Of a stretch of 64,000 nt of DNA, positions 46,302 through 53,624 are shown piece by piece. Source of the stretch: Rubellimicrobium thermophilum DSM 16684 (GTDB lineage: Bacteria > Pseudomonadota > Alphaproteobacteria > Rhodobacterales > Rhodobacteraceae); assembly GCF_000442315.1 (NCBI RefSeq), contig NZ_KE557320.1, forward strand, positions 1,235,532 to 1,299,531, read 5' to 3'. How positions within the stretch are numbered: the first letter of the stretch is position 1; every line of letters begins with the position of its first letter. The notes below the pieces were generated by a model, which saw only the letters and a program-made list of their open reading frames with translations, searched no databases and was not told the DNA's origin. The translations under genes were made by a program, and so were the position numbers.

Positions 46302-47909
46302 TCAGGCGATCGGATCGATGATGGTGGGCCAGGCGGCCTTGGCCTTCTGGATCGCATCCACGACCTTGTCCTCGCCGGTGCGACGGACGATCCGCTCCCA
46401 TTCGGAGGCCGTATCGGCCATCGCCTGTTCGGCGGTCTTCTCGCCGGTCAGAGCGGCCATCAAATTCTGGTCCAGCGCGTTGTGAAAGGCCGTGGCACCC
46501 GGATAGTTGATCGTGGGGACGCTTCGCGCCACCGTCTCCCGCAGGACCGCGATGTGATAGGCGTGGTAGGTTTCCTGCACGAGCGGATCGGCAAAGTCCG
46601 ACAGGCGGAACGGATCGAGATAGCCGCCCGGATTCGCCGACATCCAGGCATAGATGCGGGCCGAGCCGAGCCACTGGAGCAGCAGATAGGCCGCCTCGCG
46701 CGCGCGGCTCTGGGCCGAGACCATCCCTGTCAGCGAATACCAGAGCACCGAGCGGCTGTTGATCCCGCCCCCCACTTCCCGACCGGGAGGCAGCATGGAG
46801 CCGACCTTGCCGGTGACACTGCTGCCGGCATTGCCCGGATTGTCGAGGAACTTCGGCAGGTTCGAGAAGGCGCAGGTCATCGCCGCCCCACCCGAGCCGA
46901 AATTACCATACTGTTCAGGCCAGCCCCAGGAAATCGCATCCGGCGAGTGATGGGACAGGCTGTCCACATATTCCTGCGTCGCCTGAACCCCCTCCGGACC
47001 ATGGATGAGCGGCGTGCCGTCATCCGCAAAGAGAAACTGGTTCGGCGCCTTCATCGTGACATAGCGCTGATACCAGTTGGTATAGCCCCAGCCCTGATTG
47101 CGCAGATCCGTGCACCCGAACAGGCCTCGATCGGGACGATGGAAGAAGGCGGCCATCTCGGCATGCTGCTTCCAGGTGCGGGGCGGCGCGAGAGGATAGC
47201 CGTAGCGGGCGGCAAAGGCTTCCTGCTCCGCCGGATCGGCAAACAGATCGGCCCGATAGAACCAGGACTGGAAATCGCCGTCGAGCGACACCCCATAGGT
47301 GGACCCGCGATACTGGTTGAGCAGCGCCACGCCCTGCGCCCCGCCCACATAGCCTTCTTCGGGATCGTCCCATTCGGGGCGGTAGGCGGCGACGAATTCG
47401 TCAAGATTGGCGATGCCGCCGGATTCCGCCAGATCGCCCAGACGGTTCCATTCGACCGAATAGATGTCGAACCCCCCGCCCTGGGTGGAGATGTCCTGCA
47501 TGACCTTTGTGAACTCCTGCCCGTTGGGCAGGCCCACGATCTCGATGGGGATGCCGGTCTCGCGCTCCCAGAGCTCCTTCACGGAGGGGGCGCCAGCGGG
47601 AAAAGGCTGGGTGAGCTGACCGATGGAGCCGTCCGACAGGCCAAGCACGATCCGCGCAGGGGCCGTGCCGTTGCCGACCATGGCGCGGGCCGCCTCCACG
47701 GCGCGACCCTCGGGCGTATCGGGGCCATACTGATAACGCTCGGCCCCTGGAAAGCCAGTCGGCCCCCCGATCATCCCAGGGGCAAGCCCCTCCTGCGCCC
47801 AGGCAGGGCGGATAAAGCGGGGGGCCATCCCGATGGCAGCACCATAGACGCCAAAGGTGAAACCGCGATTGAGAAGCGCGCGCCGCGTGATGCCATCCGT
47901 TGTGGCCAT
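46302..47909 (-). CDS. CUT1-type extracellular solute-binding protein, Tat-type signal
   Basis: A 535-residue binding protein, longer than MalE-type proteins. The N-terminus ITRRALLNRGFTFGVYGAA has paired Arg and looks like a twin-arginine signal; cleavage is likely near AWAQEG. The mature part shows VKELWERETGIPIEIVGLP, FDIYSVEWNRLGDLAESG and AMTCAFSNLPKFLDNPGNAG typical of large solute-binding proteins. It is the first gene of the leftward operon. The ribosome-binding site is GGAGGGG six bases before ATG 47909. The size and paired ATPases recall the rhizobial glycerol system GlpSTPQV, but the ligand is not known. Confidence 0.88.
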   Translation of the reverse strand: MATTDGITRRALLNRGFTFGVYGAAIGMAPRFIRPAWAQEGLAPGMIGGPTGFPGAERYQYGPDTPEGRAVEAARAMVGNGTAPARIVLGLSDGSIGQLTQPFPAGAPSVKELWERETGIPIEIVGLPNGQEFTKVMQDISTQGGGFDIYSVEWNRLGDLAESGGIANLDEFVAAYRPEWDDPEEGYVGGAQGVALLNQYRGSTYGVSLDGDFQSWFYRADLFADPAEQEAFAARYGYPLAPPRTWKQHAEMAAFFHRPDRGLFGCTDLRNQGWGYTNWYQRYVTMKAPNQFLFADDGTPLIHGPEGVQATQEYVDSLSHHSPDAISWGWPEQYGNFGSGGAAMTCAFSNLPKFLDNPGNAGSSVTGKVGSMLPPGREVGGGINSRSVLWYSLTGMVSAQSRAREAAYLLLQWLGSARIYAWMSANPGGYLDPFRLSDFADPLVQETYHAYHIAVLRETVARSVPTINYPGATAFHNALDQNLMAALTGEKTAEQAMADTASEWERIVRRTGEDKVVDAIQKAKAAWPTIIDPIA

Positions 47910-48310
47910 GGATCCCCTCCCCCCGGGGTGTCCTCCTCACCCTTGCCGATGTTATTTGATCATTTAAACATCTATGTCAATCATTTTTTGTGTGGACTTT
48001 GCTGTGAATGAGGATAAGTGATGAGCATGAATGAAGGACTTCTTGCCCTGGATTGTCGAGAACATATTGGAATTATTGATGAATTCCTTGATGAGTCCCA
48101 TCCCCTCCGTTTCGATGCAGGACTTCGCCCTGCCCCAGATCCACCGCGACATCGGGGCGTCGCGAGATCCGGATTGATGGAAATCAAATCATTTTCAATC
48201 ATCAAGGGGAGGAGAGCGCCGCAGCAGAAGGTCGGTGCCGCAAAGCCTTGTCTGTCGTGTCATGCTTTGCCAGTTGGACCTGCCCCTGGACCAGAGTGGA
48301 CCCCGCCTCC
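47910..48310. promoter_or_regulatory. AT-rich divergent control region between the operon and the LacI gene
   Basis: This 401-base gap is markedly AT-rich from about 47950 to 48220. For the leftward operon a perfect -35 box TTGACA (47980-47975) is followed after 17 bases by AAATAA (47957-47952), about 45 bases before the start codon. TCAATCAT occurs twice (about 47977-47984 and 48196-48203), and ATCATTT three times, which would suit LacI-family operators. No convincing gene is present. Short open frames here lack family resemblance. Confidence 0.55.
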
Positions 48311-49348
48311 ATGCCTGTGACCTCCCGACCGACCCTCCAGGATCTTGCCCGCGAGGCGGGGGTTTCCTCCGCCACCGTGGATCGGGTGCTCAACAACCGT
48401 CAGGGTGTGAAGCCCCGCACGCGGGAGATCGTCCTGGCGACGGCCAGGCGGATCGGCTATCTCCCCGAGGAAGCTGCCACCGCCCCCCGCCCCACGCCCC
48501 TGCGCCCGGTCCGGCTTCTGTTCCTGCTTCCGGCAGGAACGAATGCCTTCATGCACGCCCTTCGCCACCAGATCGGGGCGCAGGCTGCCGCATATGATGC
48601 CGTCGAGGCGCAGGTGGAGATGATCGAGGGCTTCAATCCCGACAGCCTGGCCCGGCGCCTCGATGAGATCGGGCCCGACATGGACGGGGTGGCGCTTGTC
48701 GCGCTCGACCATCCGCTGGTGCGCGAGGGGATCCGCCGTCTCGACCGGCGGGGCGTGCGGGTCGTGACCCTGGCCTCCGACGTGCAGCATGTGCCGCGTC
48801 TAGCCTATGTGGGCATCGACAACCGGCAGGCGGGGCGCCTGGCCGGCTATGTCATGGGGCGCTTCCTGGGACGCGGGACCAGCGCCCGGATCGCCTTCTT
48901 CGCCGGCTCGCGCTTCTACCGTGGCCATGAGGAACGCGAGATGGGGTTCCGCTCCGTCCTGGCTGAGGATTTTCCCGGAGCCTCCATCGTCGAGCAGCGC
49001 GAGATCATGGATGATTACGACCGGGCCTATACCGAGACGCAGGCCATCCTCGAGGCACATCCCAATCTGTCGGCCATCTACAATGCCGGGGCGGGAACCG
49101 GCGGCATTGCCCGAGCCCTGTCCGAGAGGGGCCTGGCAGGGCGGGTCGTCCTGATCGGCCACGAGGCGACCGAGGACAACAAGCGCCTCCTGCTCGAAGG
49201 CGTGCTGGACGCGGTGATCGACCAGAATCCCCGCGTGGAGGCCCGCGAGGCCCTGAACATCCTGATCCGTGCCGCGCGCCAGGAAGCCTACACGCTCGTG
49301 CCGCCGCGACTGGCGATCATCCTGCGCGAGAACCTGCCGGACGACTGA
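48311..49348 (+). CDS. LacI family transcriptional regulator
   Basis: A 345-residue repressor-type regulator. The DNA-binding head is TLQDLAREAGVSSATVDRVLNNRQGV (helix-turn-helix at about 8-27), followed by a hinge and a ribose-binding-protein-like sensor domain (VALVALDHPLVREGIRRL, YVGIDNRQAGRLAGYVMGRFLG and FFAGSRFYRGHEEREMGF). The ATVDRVLN recognition helix belongs to the branch seen with inositol and sugar-catabolism regulators. It is divergent from the transport operon, which it probably controls, and followed by the Rieske gene. An ATG at 48248 gives a poor lead and was not used. Confidence 0.9.
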   Translation: MPVTSRPTLQDLAREAGVSSATVDRVLNNRQGVKPRTREIVLATARRIGYLPEEAATAPRPTPLRPVRLLFLLPAGTNAFMHALRHQIGAQAAAYDAVEAQVEMIEGFNPDSLARRLDEIGPDMDGVALVALDHPLVREGIRRLDRRGVRVVTLASDVQHVPRLAYVGIDNRQAGRLAGYVMGRFLGRGTSARIAFFAGSRFYRGHEEREMGFRSVLAEDFPGASIVEQREIMDDYDRAYTETQAILEAHPNLSAIYNAGAGTGGIARALSERGLAGRVVLIGHEATEDNKRLLLEGVLDAVIDQNPRVEAREALNILIRAARQEAYTLVPPRLAIILRENLPDD

Positions 49349-49379
49349 GGCCGCGCCAAACAAGCCGAGGAGACCCCAG

Positions 49380-49691
49380 ATGCCATGGATCGATGCCTGC
49401 GCCGCGGATGACATCGAAAGGGAAGACGTGATGCGCTGGGATCACGACGGGCGCAGCTATGCGCTCTACCGCAGCCCTGAAGGCGCGTTCTTCTGCACGG
49501 ACGGCCTGTGCACGCATGAGCAGGTGCACCTCGCCGAAGGGCTGGTCATGGGCCATCTGATCGAATGCCCCAAGCACAACGGCCGTTTCGACTATCGCAC
49601 CGGCGAGGCCAGACGCGCCCCTGTCTGCATCAATCTCAGGACATATCCCGTCCGTCAGGAGGGGGACCGGGTGCTTGTCCTGATCGACTGA
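49380..49691 (+). CDS. Rieske [2Fe-2S] ferredoxin, MocE-like
   Basis: A 103-residue soluble Rieske protein. The cluster ligands are CTH (C44, H46) and CPKH (C63, H66), in the typical C-x-H...C-x2-H spacing. It resembles MocE and the ferredoxin of ring-hydroxylating dioxygenases, and would hand electrons to the MocD-like di-iron enzyme encoded at the other end of the island. It lies 32 bases after the LacI gene and is likely co-transcribed. No ferredoxin reductase gene (MocF) is in the window. Confidence 0.87.
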   Translation: MPWIDACAADDIEREDVMRWDHDGRSYALYRSPEGAFFCTDGLCTHEQVHLAEGLVMGHLIECPKHNGRFDYRTGEARRAPVCINLRTYPVRQEGDRVLVLID

Positions 49692-49697
49692 CATCCG

Positions 49698-49714
49698 GCC
49701 CCTTCATCAGGGGC
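49698..49714 (+). terminator. Hairpin after the Rieske gene
   Basis: GCCCC and GGGGC with a seven-base loop start six bases after the Rieske stop. It probably ends the LacI-Rieske message, with the stronger hairpin at 49811 as back-up. Confidence 0.4.
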
Positions 49715-49810
49715 AGAAGGCCAACAGGTCAGCCGGGGTGATGCGGCGGGTCTTCCCTCATGCCCCCTGACCTCGCTGTGGGATCGGCGCCAGAGGCGGC
49801 GAGCGTTCGA

Positions 49811-49844
49811 ATCCGGCCCCGGCCGGGCGGGGCCCGGGCCGGAT
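49811..49844. terminator. Strong hairpin between the Rieske gene and the convergent hypothetical gene
   Basis: ATCCGGCCC (49811-49819) and GGGCCGGAT (49836-49844) are a perfect 9-bp inverted repeat, with further G/C pairing inside. It ends two bases before the stop of the convergent gene at 49847. A bidirectional terminator is likely. It also marks the right edge of the catabolic island. Confidence 0.55.
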
Positions 49845-49846
49845 CC

Positions 49847-50191
49847 TCAGCGGAAGGCGTCCAGCACGGCGGCGCCGGCGCGTGTCACCCCATCGGGCTG
49901 CATGAGCCAGGCCCCCGCCTGTTCCACGAGGCTTCCTGCCCGAAGATGGGCGAGACGGGCCTCGTAGACCTCGGGCCCGATGAGGCTGAAGAGGGCGATC
50001 TTGAAGCCGAAGGCGGCGAAGACCAGCCCCATCAGCGCCTTCAGGGGAAAGCGCGGAGCCAGGGGCCTGGGATGCGCGGTGATCAGGCCGTCCCGCCCGA
50101 TCCGGTAGACGATACCGCGGGCCATGCGGTCATGCTTTCGCGACAGCGCGCGCAGGCGCCGGTCGAAGGCGGCGTGGGTCATCGGATCCAT
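49847..50191 (-). CDS. Small conserved-looking hypothetical protein with one membrane segment
   Basis: A 114-residue basic protein (AFDRRLRALSRKHDRMARG at the N-terminus) with one likely hydrophobic helix (PLKALMGLVFAAFGFKIALFSLIG). I know similar proteins in Rhodobacterales only as hypothetical. It may be a membrane-associated protein with a basic cytoplasmic head. ATG 50191 and ATG 50182 are both possible starts. It is convergent with the Rieske gene. Confidence 0.55.
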   Translation of the reverse strand: MDPMTHAAFDRRLRALSRKHDRMARGIVYRIGRDGLITAHPRPLAPRFPLKALMGLVFAAFGFKIALFSLIGPEVYEARLAHLRAGSLVEQAGAWLMQPDGVTRAGAAVLDAFR

Positions 50192-50292
50192 CCGTCTGTC
50201 CAGTCAGGGCCCCCACCCCGCTGATGCGGCGAAGTTGGCTCCAGAATCAGGCAGAATCAAGGCAAATCCTGCCCGATCGCCATATTCCTGCC

Positions 50293-51153
50293 TCAGGCAG
50301 TCAGGACCAGCGTCGTCCAGTCACCAATCTCTTCGCGGGTGGCCTCATTGATGCCGAAGCGTGCATAGGCCGCGGCGACCTCCGTGGCCTGATCGCGGAG
50401 GATGCCGGATAGAATCACCCGCGCGCCGGGCGCGCAGGCGGCCGCGACATCGGGCGCGATCCCGATCAGGGGGGCCTTCAGGATATTGGCCAGGATCAGG
50501 TCGAAGGGGCCCGCAAGCGCGGGATGGTCCAGACCCGCGGCCTCGACGCAGCGGATATGCGGCAGAGCGTTGGCGGCGCAGTTGGCGGTGGCCGTCTCCA
50601 CCGCCACGGGATCGATGTCGCCCGCCGTCACCTGTGCCTGCGGCCAGAGCCGCGCCGCCGCCATGGCCAGCACCGCCGTCCCCGCCCCGATATCGGCCAC
50701 CGTCCGCGGCACGAAGCCGGCTCCCTCCAGCCGGTCGAGCGCGAGAAGACAGCCGACGGTCGTCGGGTGATGGCCGGTGCCGAAGGCCATCGCCGCCTCG
50801 ATCAGAAGGGCTACGCGTCCTGGCGGAACCTTGTCCGCATCATGCGCGCCATGCAGGAAGAAGCGCCCGGCCTCGACCGGCGGCAGGTCGCGCCGCACCT
50901 TGGCGACCCAGTCCACATCGGGCACCTCGGACACCGTCCAGTCGCGCGCCCCATGCACGAGGGCCAGCAGGGCGAGCGCGGCGATATCCGGGGCCTGTTC
51001 GAAATGGACGCTCACCTCGAACAGGCCGGATCCGTCCTCGATCTCGAAATGGCCGACGGCGAAGGGCGGGGGGTCCAGCCTCTCGACGGCTTCGGCGAGG
51101 GCCTCGGCAGCCTCGCGGCCGGCGAGGGTGGTCATCGCGGCGTAGATCGTCAT
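50293..51153 (-). CDS. prmA: Ribosomal protein L11 methyltransferase
   Basis: PrmA adds methyl groups to ribosomal protein L11 using SAM. The 286-residue protein has an N-terminal substrate-binding domain, a central AFGTGHHPTTVGCLLAL motif, the SAM-binding DIGAGTAVLAMAAAR and LILANILKAPLIGIAP, where PrmA normally reads DLVVANILAxPL. The first gene of the pair, HupE/UreJ-like, overlaps it by ATGA. Confidence 0.92.
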   Translation of the reverse strand: MTIYAAMTTLAGREAAEALAEAVERLDPPPFAVGHFEIEDGSGLFEVSVHFEQAPDIAALALLALVHGARDWTVSEVPDVDWVAKVRRDLPPVEAGRFFLHGAHDADKVPPGRVALLIEAAMAFGTGHHPTTVGCLLALDRLEGAGFVPRTVADIGAGTAVLAMAAARLWPQAQVTAGDIDPVAVETATANCAANALPHIRCVEAAGLDHPALAGPFDLILANILKAPLIGIAPDVAAACAPGARVILSGILRDQATEVAAAYARFGINEATREEIGDWTTLVLTA

Positions 51154-51716
51154 CCCGCGGCAACCCAGAGGCCGGCCAGCGCCACCACGGCCCCCATCCC
51201 GCGGACGATCCGCTCATGCCCGCGCCAGGCACCCCAGGCGAGCAGCAGCCCGACCCCGTGCAGCGCCGCCGTGGCGAGGACGAAGCCCGCGCCGAAGGCC
51301 AGCGCCCCGGCTTCACCGAGCTCGCCCCCATGGGCATGGCCGTGGGCCAGGCCCGCCAGCGCCACAAGGCCCGCGGCCGCCGCCATGGGCAGTTGCCACC
51401 ACAAGGCCACCGCCAGACCGAGCAGCAGCACGGAAGCGAGGATCATCGGCTCGACGAAGGGCAGCGGGATGCCGCCCAGCGCCAGCCCGAAGCCCAGCAC
51501 CATCGCCCCGACGAGGGCGGTGGGCAGCCACAGCCGCGCCCGCCCGCCGAGCACCGCACCCCACAGGCCCACCGCGATCATGGCGAGCACATGATCTGCC
51601 CCGAACAGCGGATGCGTGACCCCGGCCAGGAAGGATCCGTGCTCGCCCGGATCGAGATGCGCAAGGGCGGGCGCGGCGGCAAGGGAAAGAAGGACGGCAA
51701 GAGGCAGCGGTCTCAT
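51150..51716 (-). CDS. HupE/UreJ family membrane protein
   Basis: A 188-residue protein with a signal peptide (PLPLAVLLSLAAAPALAH) and about six spans. GVTHPLFGADHVLAMIAVGLWGA is the family hallmark, with the His and Asp residues thought to handle nickel or cobalt; a His-rich loop (AGLAHGHAHGGE) lies in the middle. Family members act in Ni2+ or Co2+ uptake, often near hydrogenase or urease genes, but none are near. ATG 51716; overlap with prmA by ATGA. Confidence 0.85.
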   Translation of the reverse strand: MRPLPLAVLLSLAAAPALAHLDPGEHGSFLAGVTHPLFGADHVLAMIAVGLWGAVLGGRARLWLPTALVGAMVLGFGLALGGIPLPFVEPMILASVLLLGLAVALWWQLPMAAAAGLVALAGLAHGHAHGGELGEAGALAFGAGFVLATAALHGVGLLLAWGAWRGHERIVRGMGAVVALAGLWVAAG

Positions 51717-51833
51717 GCGGGGGTCTCCGTCAACGGGCATGGCCGCATGCCTAACGCCGCGACGCGGCGTCGGCCAGAGGGATCCGGTGCCACGCCGCCG
51801 CCTTTTGCGAATTCTCCCGGCTCTGCTTCCTTC

Positions 51834-52484
51834 TCAGGCATCCGGGCCTGCGGGGCAGCTCACCCCCGTGCCGCGGATCCCGCAATAGCCACCGGGATTC
51901 TTGTGCAGATACTGCTGATGATAGTCCTCGGCCCAGTAGAAGGCGCGCAGGGGGGCGATCTCGGTCGTCACCGGCCCGTAGCCGGCCGCGCGCAGCCGGG
52001 CCTCATAGGCGGCGCGGGAGGATTCGGCGGCCGCGCGCTGGTCCTCCGTGGTCCAGTAGATCGCCGAACGGTATTGCGTCCCCCGGTCGTTGCCCTGCCG
52101 CATCCCCTGAGTGGGATCGTGATTCTCCCAGAAGACGCGCAGGAGATCCGCATAGGAGACCATCCCGGGGTCGAAGACCACGCGCACCACCTCGGCATGG
52201 CCGGTCAGGCCGGTGCAGGTTTCCTCATAGGTGGGGTTCGGGGTGTAGCCCCCGGCATAGCCGGCCATCGTGGACCACACGCCGGGAAGACGCCAGAACA
52301 GCCGCTCCACCCCCCAGAAGCAGCCCATGCCGAAGACGGCAACCTCCATCCCCTCCGGCACCTCGAGCGTGAGCGGCCGGCCGGTGACGGCATGGCGGTC
52401 GGCGGTGGGGATCGGATGGGGACGGCCCGGCAGGGCGTCGGCCTCGGCGACCATGCGGGACTTGTCGGCAAAGAGGGTGAACAT
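51834..52484 (-). CDS. msrA: Peptide methionine sulfoxide reductase MsrA
   Basis: MsrA repairs S-methionine sulfoxide in oxidised proteins. The catalytic motif is [13 protein letters not shown], followed by [32 protein letters not shown] and [11 protein letters not shown] with a resolving Cys near the C-terminus. The 216-residue form with the extended N-terminus ([19 protein letters not shown]) is common in alphaproteobacteria. Start ATG 52484. Confidence 0.93.
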   Translation of the reverse strand: MFTLFADKSRMVAEADALPGRPHPIPTADRHAVTGRPLTLEVPEGMEVAVFGMGCFWGVERLFWRLPGVWSTMAGYAGGYTPNPTYEETCTGLTGHAEVVRVVFDPGMVSYADLLRVFWENHDPTQGMRQGNDRGTQYRSAIYWTTEDQRAAAESSRAAYEARLRAAGYGPVTTEIAPLRAFYWAEDYHQQYLHKNPGGYCGIRGTGVSCPAGPDA

Positions 52485-52589
52485 CGGGGCGGCTCCTGAT
52501 CCTGCTCGGGCAGCATATAGGCGCAAGCCGGCCCTGCGTCAGCCGCCTGCGGCAGGGCCTGGCAAGCCCGCGCCTGCCGGAGCTCTCTG

Positions 52590-53027
52590 TCAGCCCTTCC
52601 AGGCCAGGAGCACCGCCCCCCCGGCGATCATCGCCACCCCCAGCCAGTTCGGGCCGGAAAGCCTCTCGCCCAGAAACAGGACGCCGAACAGCGCGACGCG
52701 CAGGACGCTGAGCTTGTCGATGGGCGCCACCTGCGCCGCCTGACCGAGCCGGAGCGCCCGGAAACAGCAGATCCAGGAGGCGCCGGTGGCCAGACCGGAG
52801 AGGATCAGGAAGACCCCGCTGCGGGCCGACAGGCCCCGCGGATCCTGCCATTGTCCCGTTGCGGACAGGATCAGGCTCAGCGCCGCGATCACGACCAGCA
52901 TGCGCAGGAAGGTGGCGAAATCGGGGTTGACGCCTTCCACCCCGATCTTGGCGAAGATCGCCGTCAGCGCCGCGAAGGCCGCCGAAAGCAGCGCCCAGGC
53001 CTGCCAGGACAGCAGAAGCCCCTTCAT
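52590..53027 (-). CDS. EamA-type small membrane transporter
   Basis: A 145-residue protein with about five hydrophobic segments (for example LLSAAFAALTAIFAKIG and GLATGASWICCFRALRLG), one EamA domain rather than the usual two. RALRLGQAAQVAPIDKLSV and FGVLFLGERLSGPNWLG are standard EamA segments. Such half-size forms act as dimers; the substrate is unknown. ATG 53027 overlaps the crcB stop in an ATGA. Confidence 0.82.
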   Translation of the reverse strand: MKGLLLSWQAWALLSAAFAALTAIFAKIGVEGVNPDFATFLRMLVVIAALSLILSATGQWQDPRGLSARSGVFLILSGLATGASWICCFRALRLGQAAQVAPIDKLSVLRVALFGVLFLGERLSGPNWLGVAMIAGGAVLLAWKG

Positions 53028-53413
53028 CCGCCCGCCCCTGCCGCAAGCGTGCGCATGACGGCCAGGCCGAGAAACAGCCCCGCGATCGACAGGATCATCG
53101 AGCCCAGCGCATACAGCACCGCCAGGCCGGCCCTCCCGCTTTCCCACAGCAGGACGACATCCAGCGAGAAGGCCGAAAAGGTCGTGAAACCGCCCAGCAG
53201 CCCGGTGGCGAGGAACAGCCTGAGCTCCTGCGGCAGATTGCCCGCCAGGGCGCCCCAGCCTGCCAGGATGCCCATCAGGAGGCTGCCGCAGATGTTGACG
53301 GTCAGGGTTCCCCAGGGAAAGCCCGACCCCAGCAGCCGCAATCCCATCAGATTGACCCCATGCCGGCAGGCCCCGCCGAGGCCCGCCCCCAGGAACACGA
53401 TCAGATATCCCAT
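53024..53413 (-). CDS. crcB: Fluoride ion exporter CrcB (Fluc)
   Basis: A 129-residue four-span fluoride channel. Hallmarks are GAGLGGACRHGVNL, GTLTVNICGSLLMG and TGLLGGFTTFSAFSLDVVLL, including the conserved Asn and Phe-rich stretch that line the pore. The ATG at 53413 follows CTGGGAG. I looked for a fluoride riboswitch upstream and did not find its conserved core. It is co-translated with the EamA gene. Confidence 0.92.
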   Translation of the reverse strand: MGYLIVFLGAGLGGACRHGVNLMGLRLLGSGFPWGTLTVNICGSLLMGILAGWGALAGNLPQELRLFLATGLLGGFTTFSAFSLDVVLLWESGRAGLAVLYALGSMILSIAGLFLGLAVMRTLAAGAGG

Positions 53414-53624
53414 CTCCCAGTCCTTTCGGCCCGCGACATCACGATGCGGGACGAAACCCGAGGACCGGACAGGCGGGACATGCGACGCATCCTCCCGCTG
53501 CGGCGGCCCCGGGCCTCCCGCAGCAGGAGCCATCAGCCACAAGGCGGTTGTCGGGAAGCCCCATCCCGCGGGCGGACGCTAGCAAGACGACGGGGCTGCG
53601 GCCAGCCCTTCCCTGCAGGAAATC

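Noticed and set aside
48018-48320. 100-codon open frame in the AT-rich LacI promoter region
   Set aside because: No good ribosome-binding site or family resemblance, and it runs into the LacI start; better explained as regulatory DNA.
49800-49820. GTTCGAATCC, like the T-arm of a tRNA
   Set aside because: The flanking bases do not pair as a T-stem and no acceptor, D or anticodon arms fit; it is part of a hairpin instead.
53414-53624. Fluoride riboswitch upstream of crcB
   Set aside because: I read the leftward leader for the conserved core and pseudoknot pattern and did not find them.
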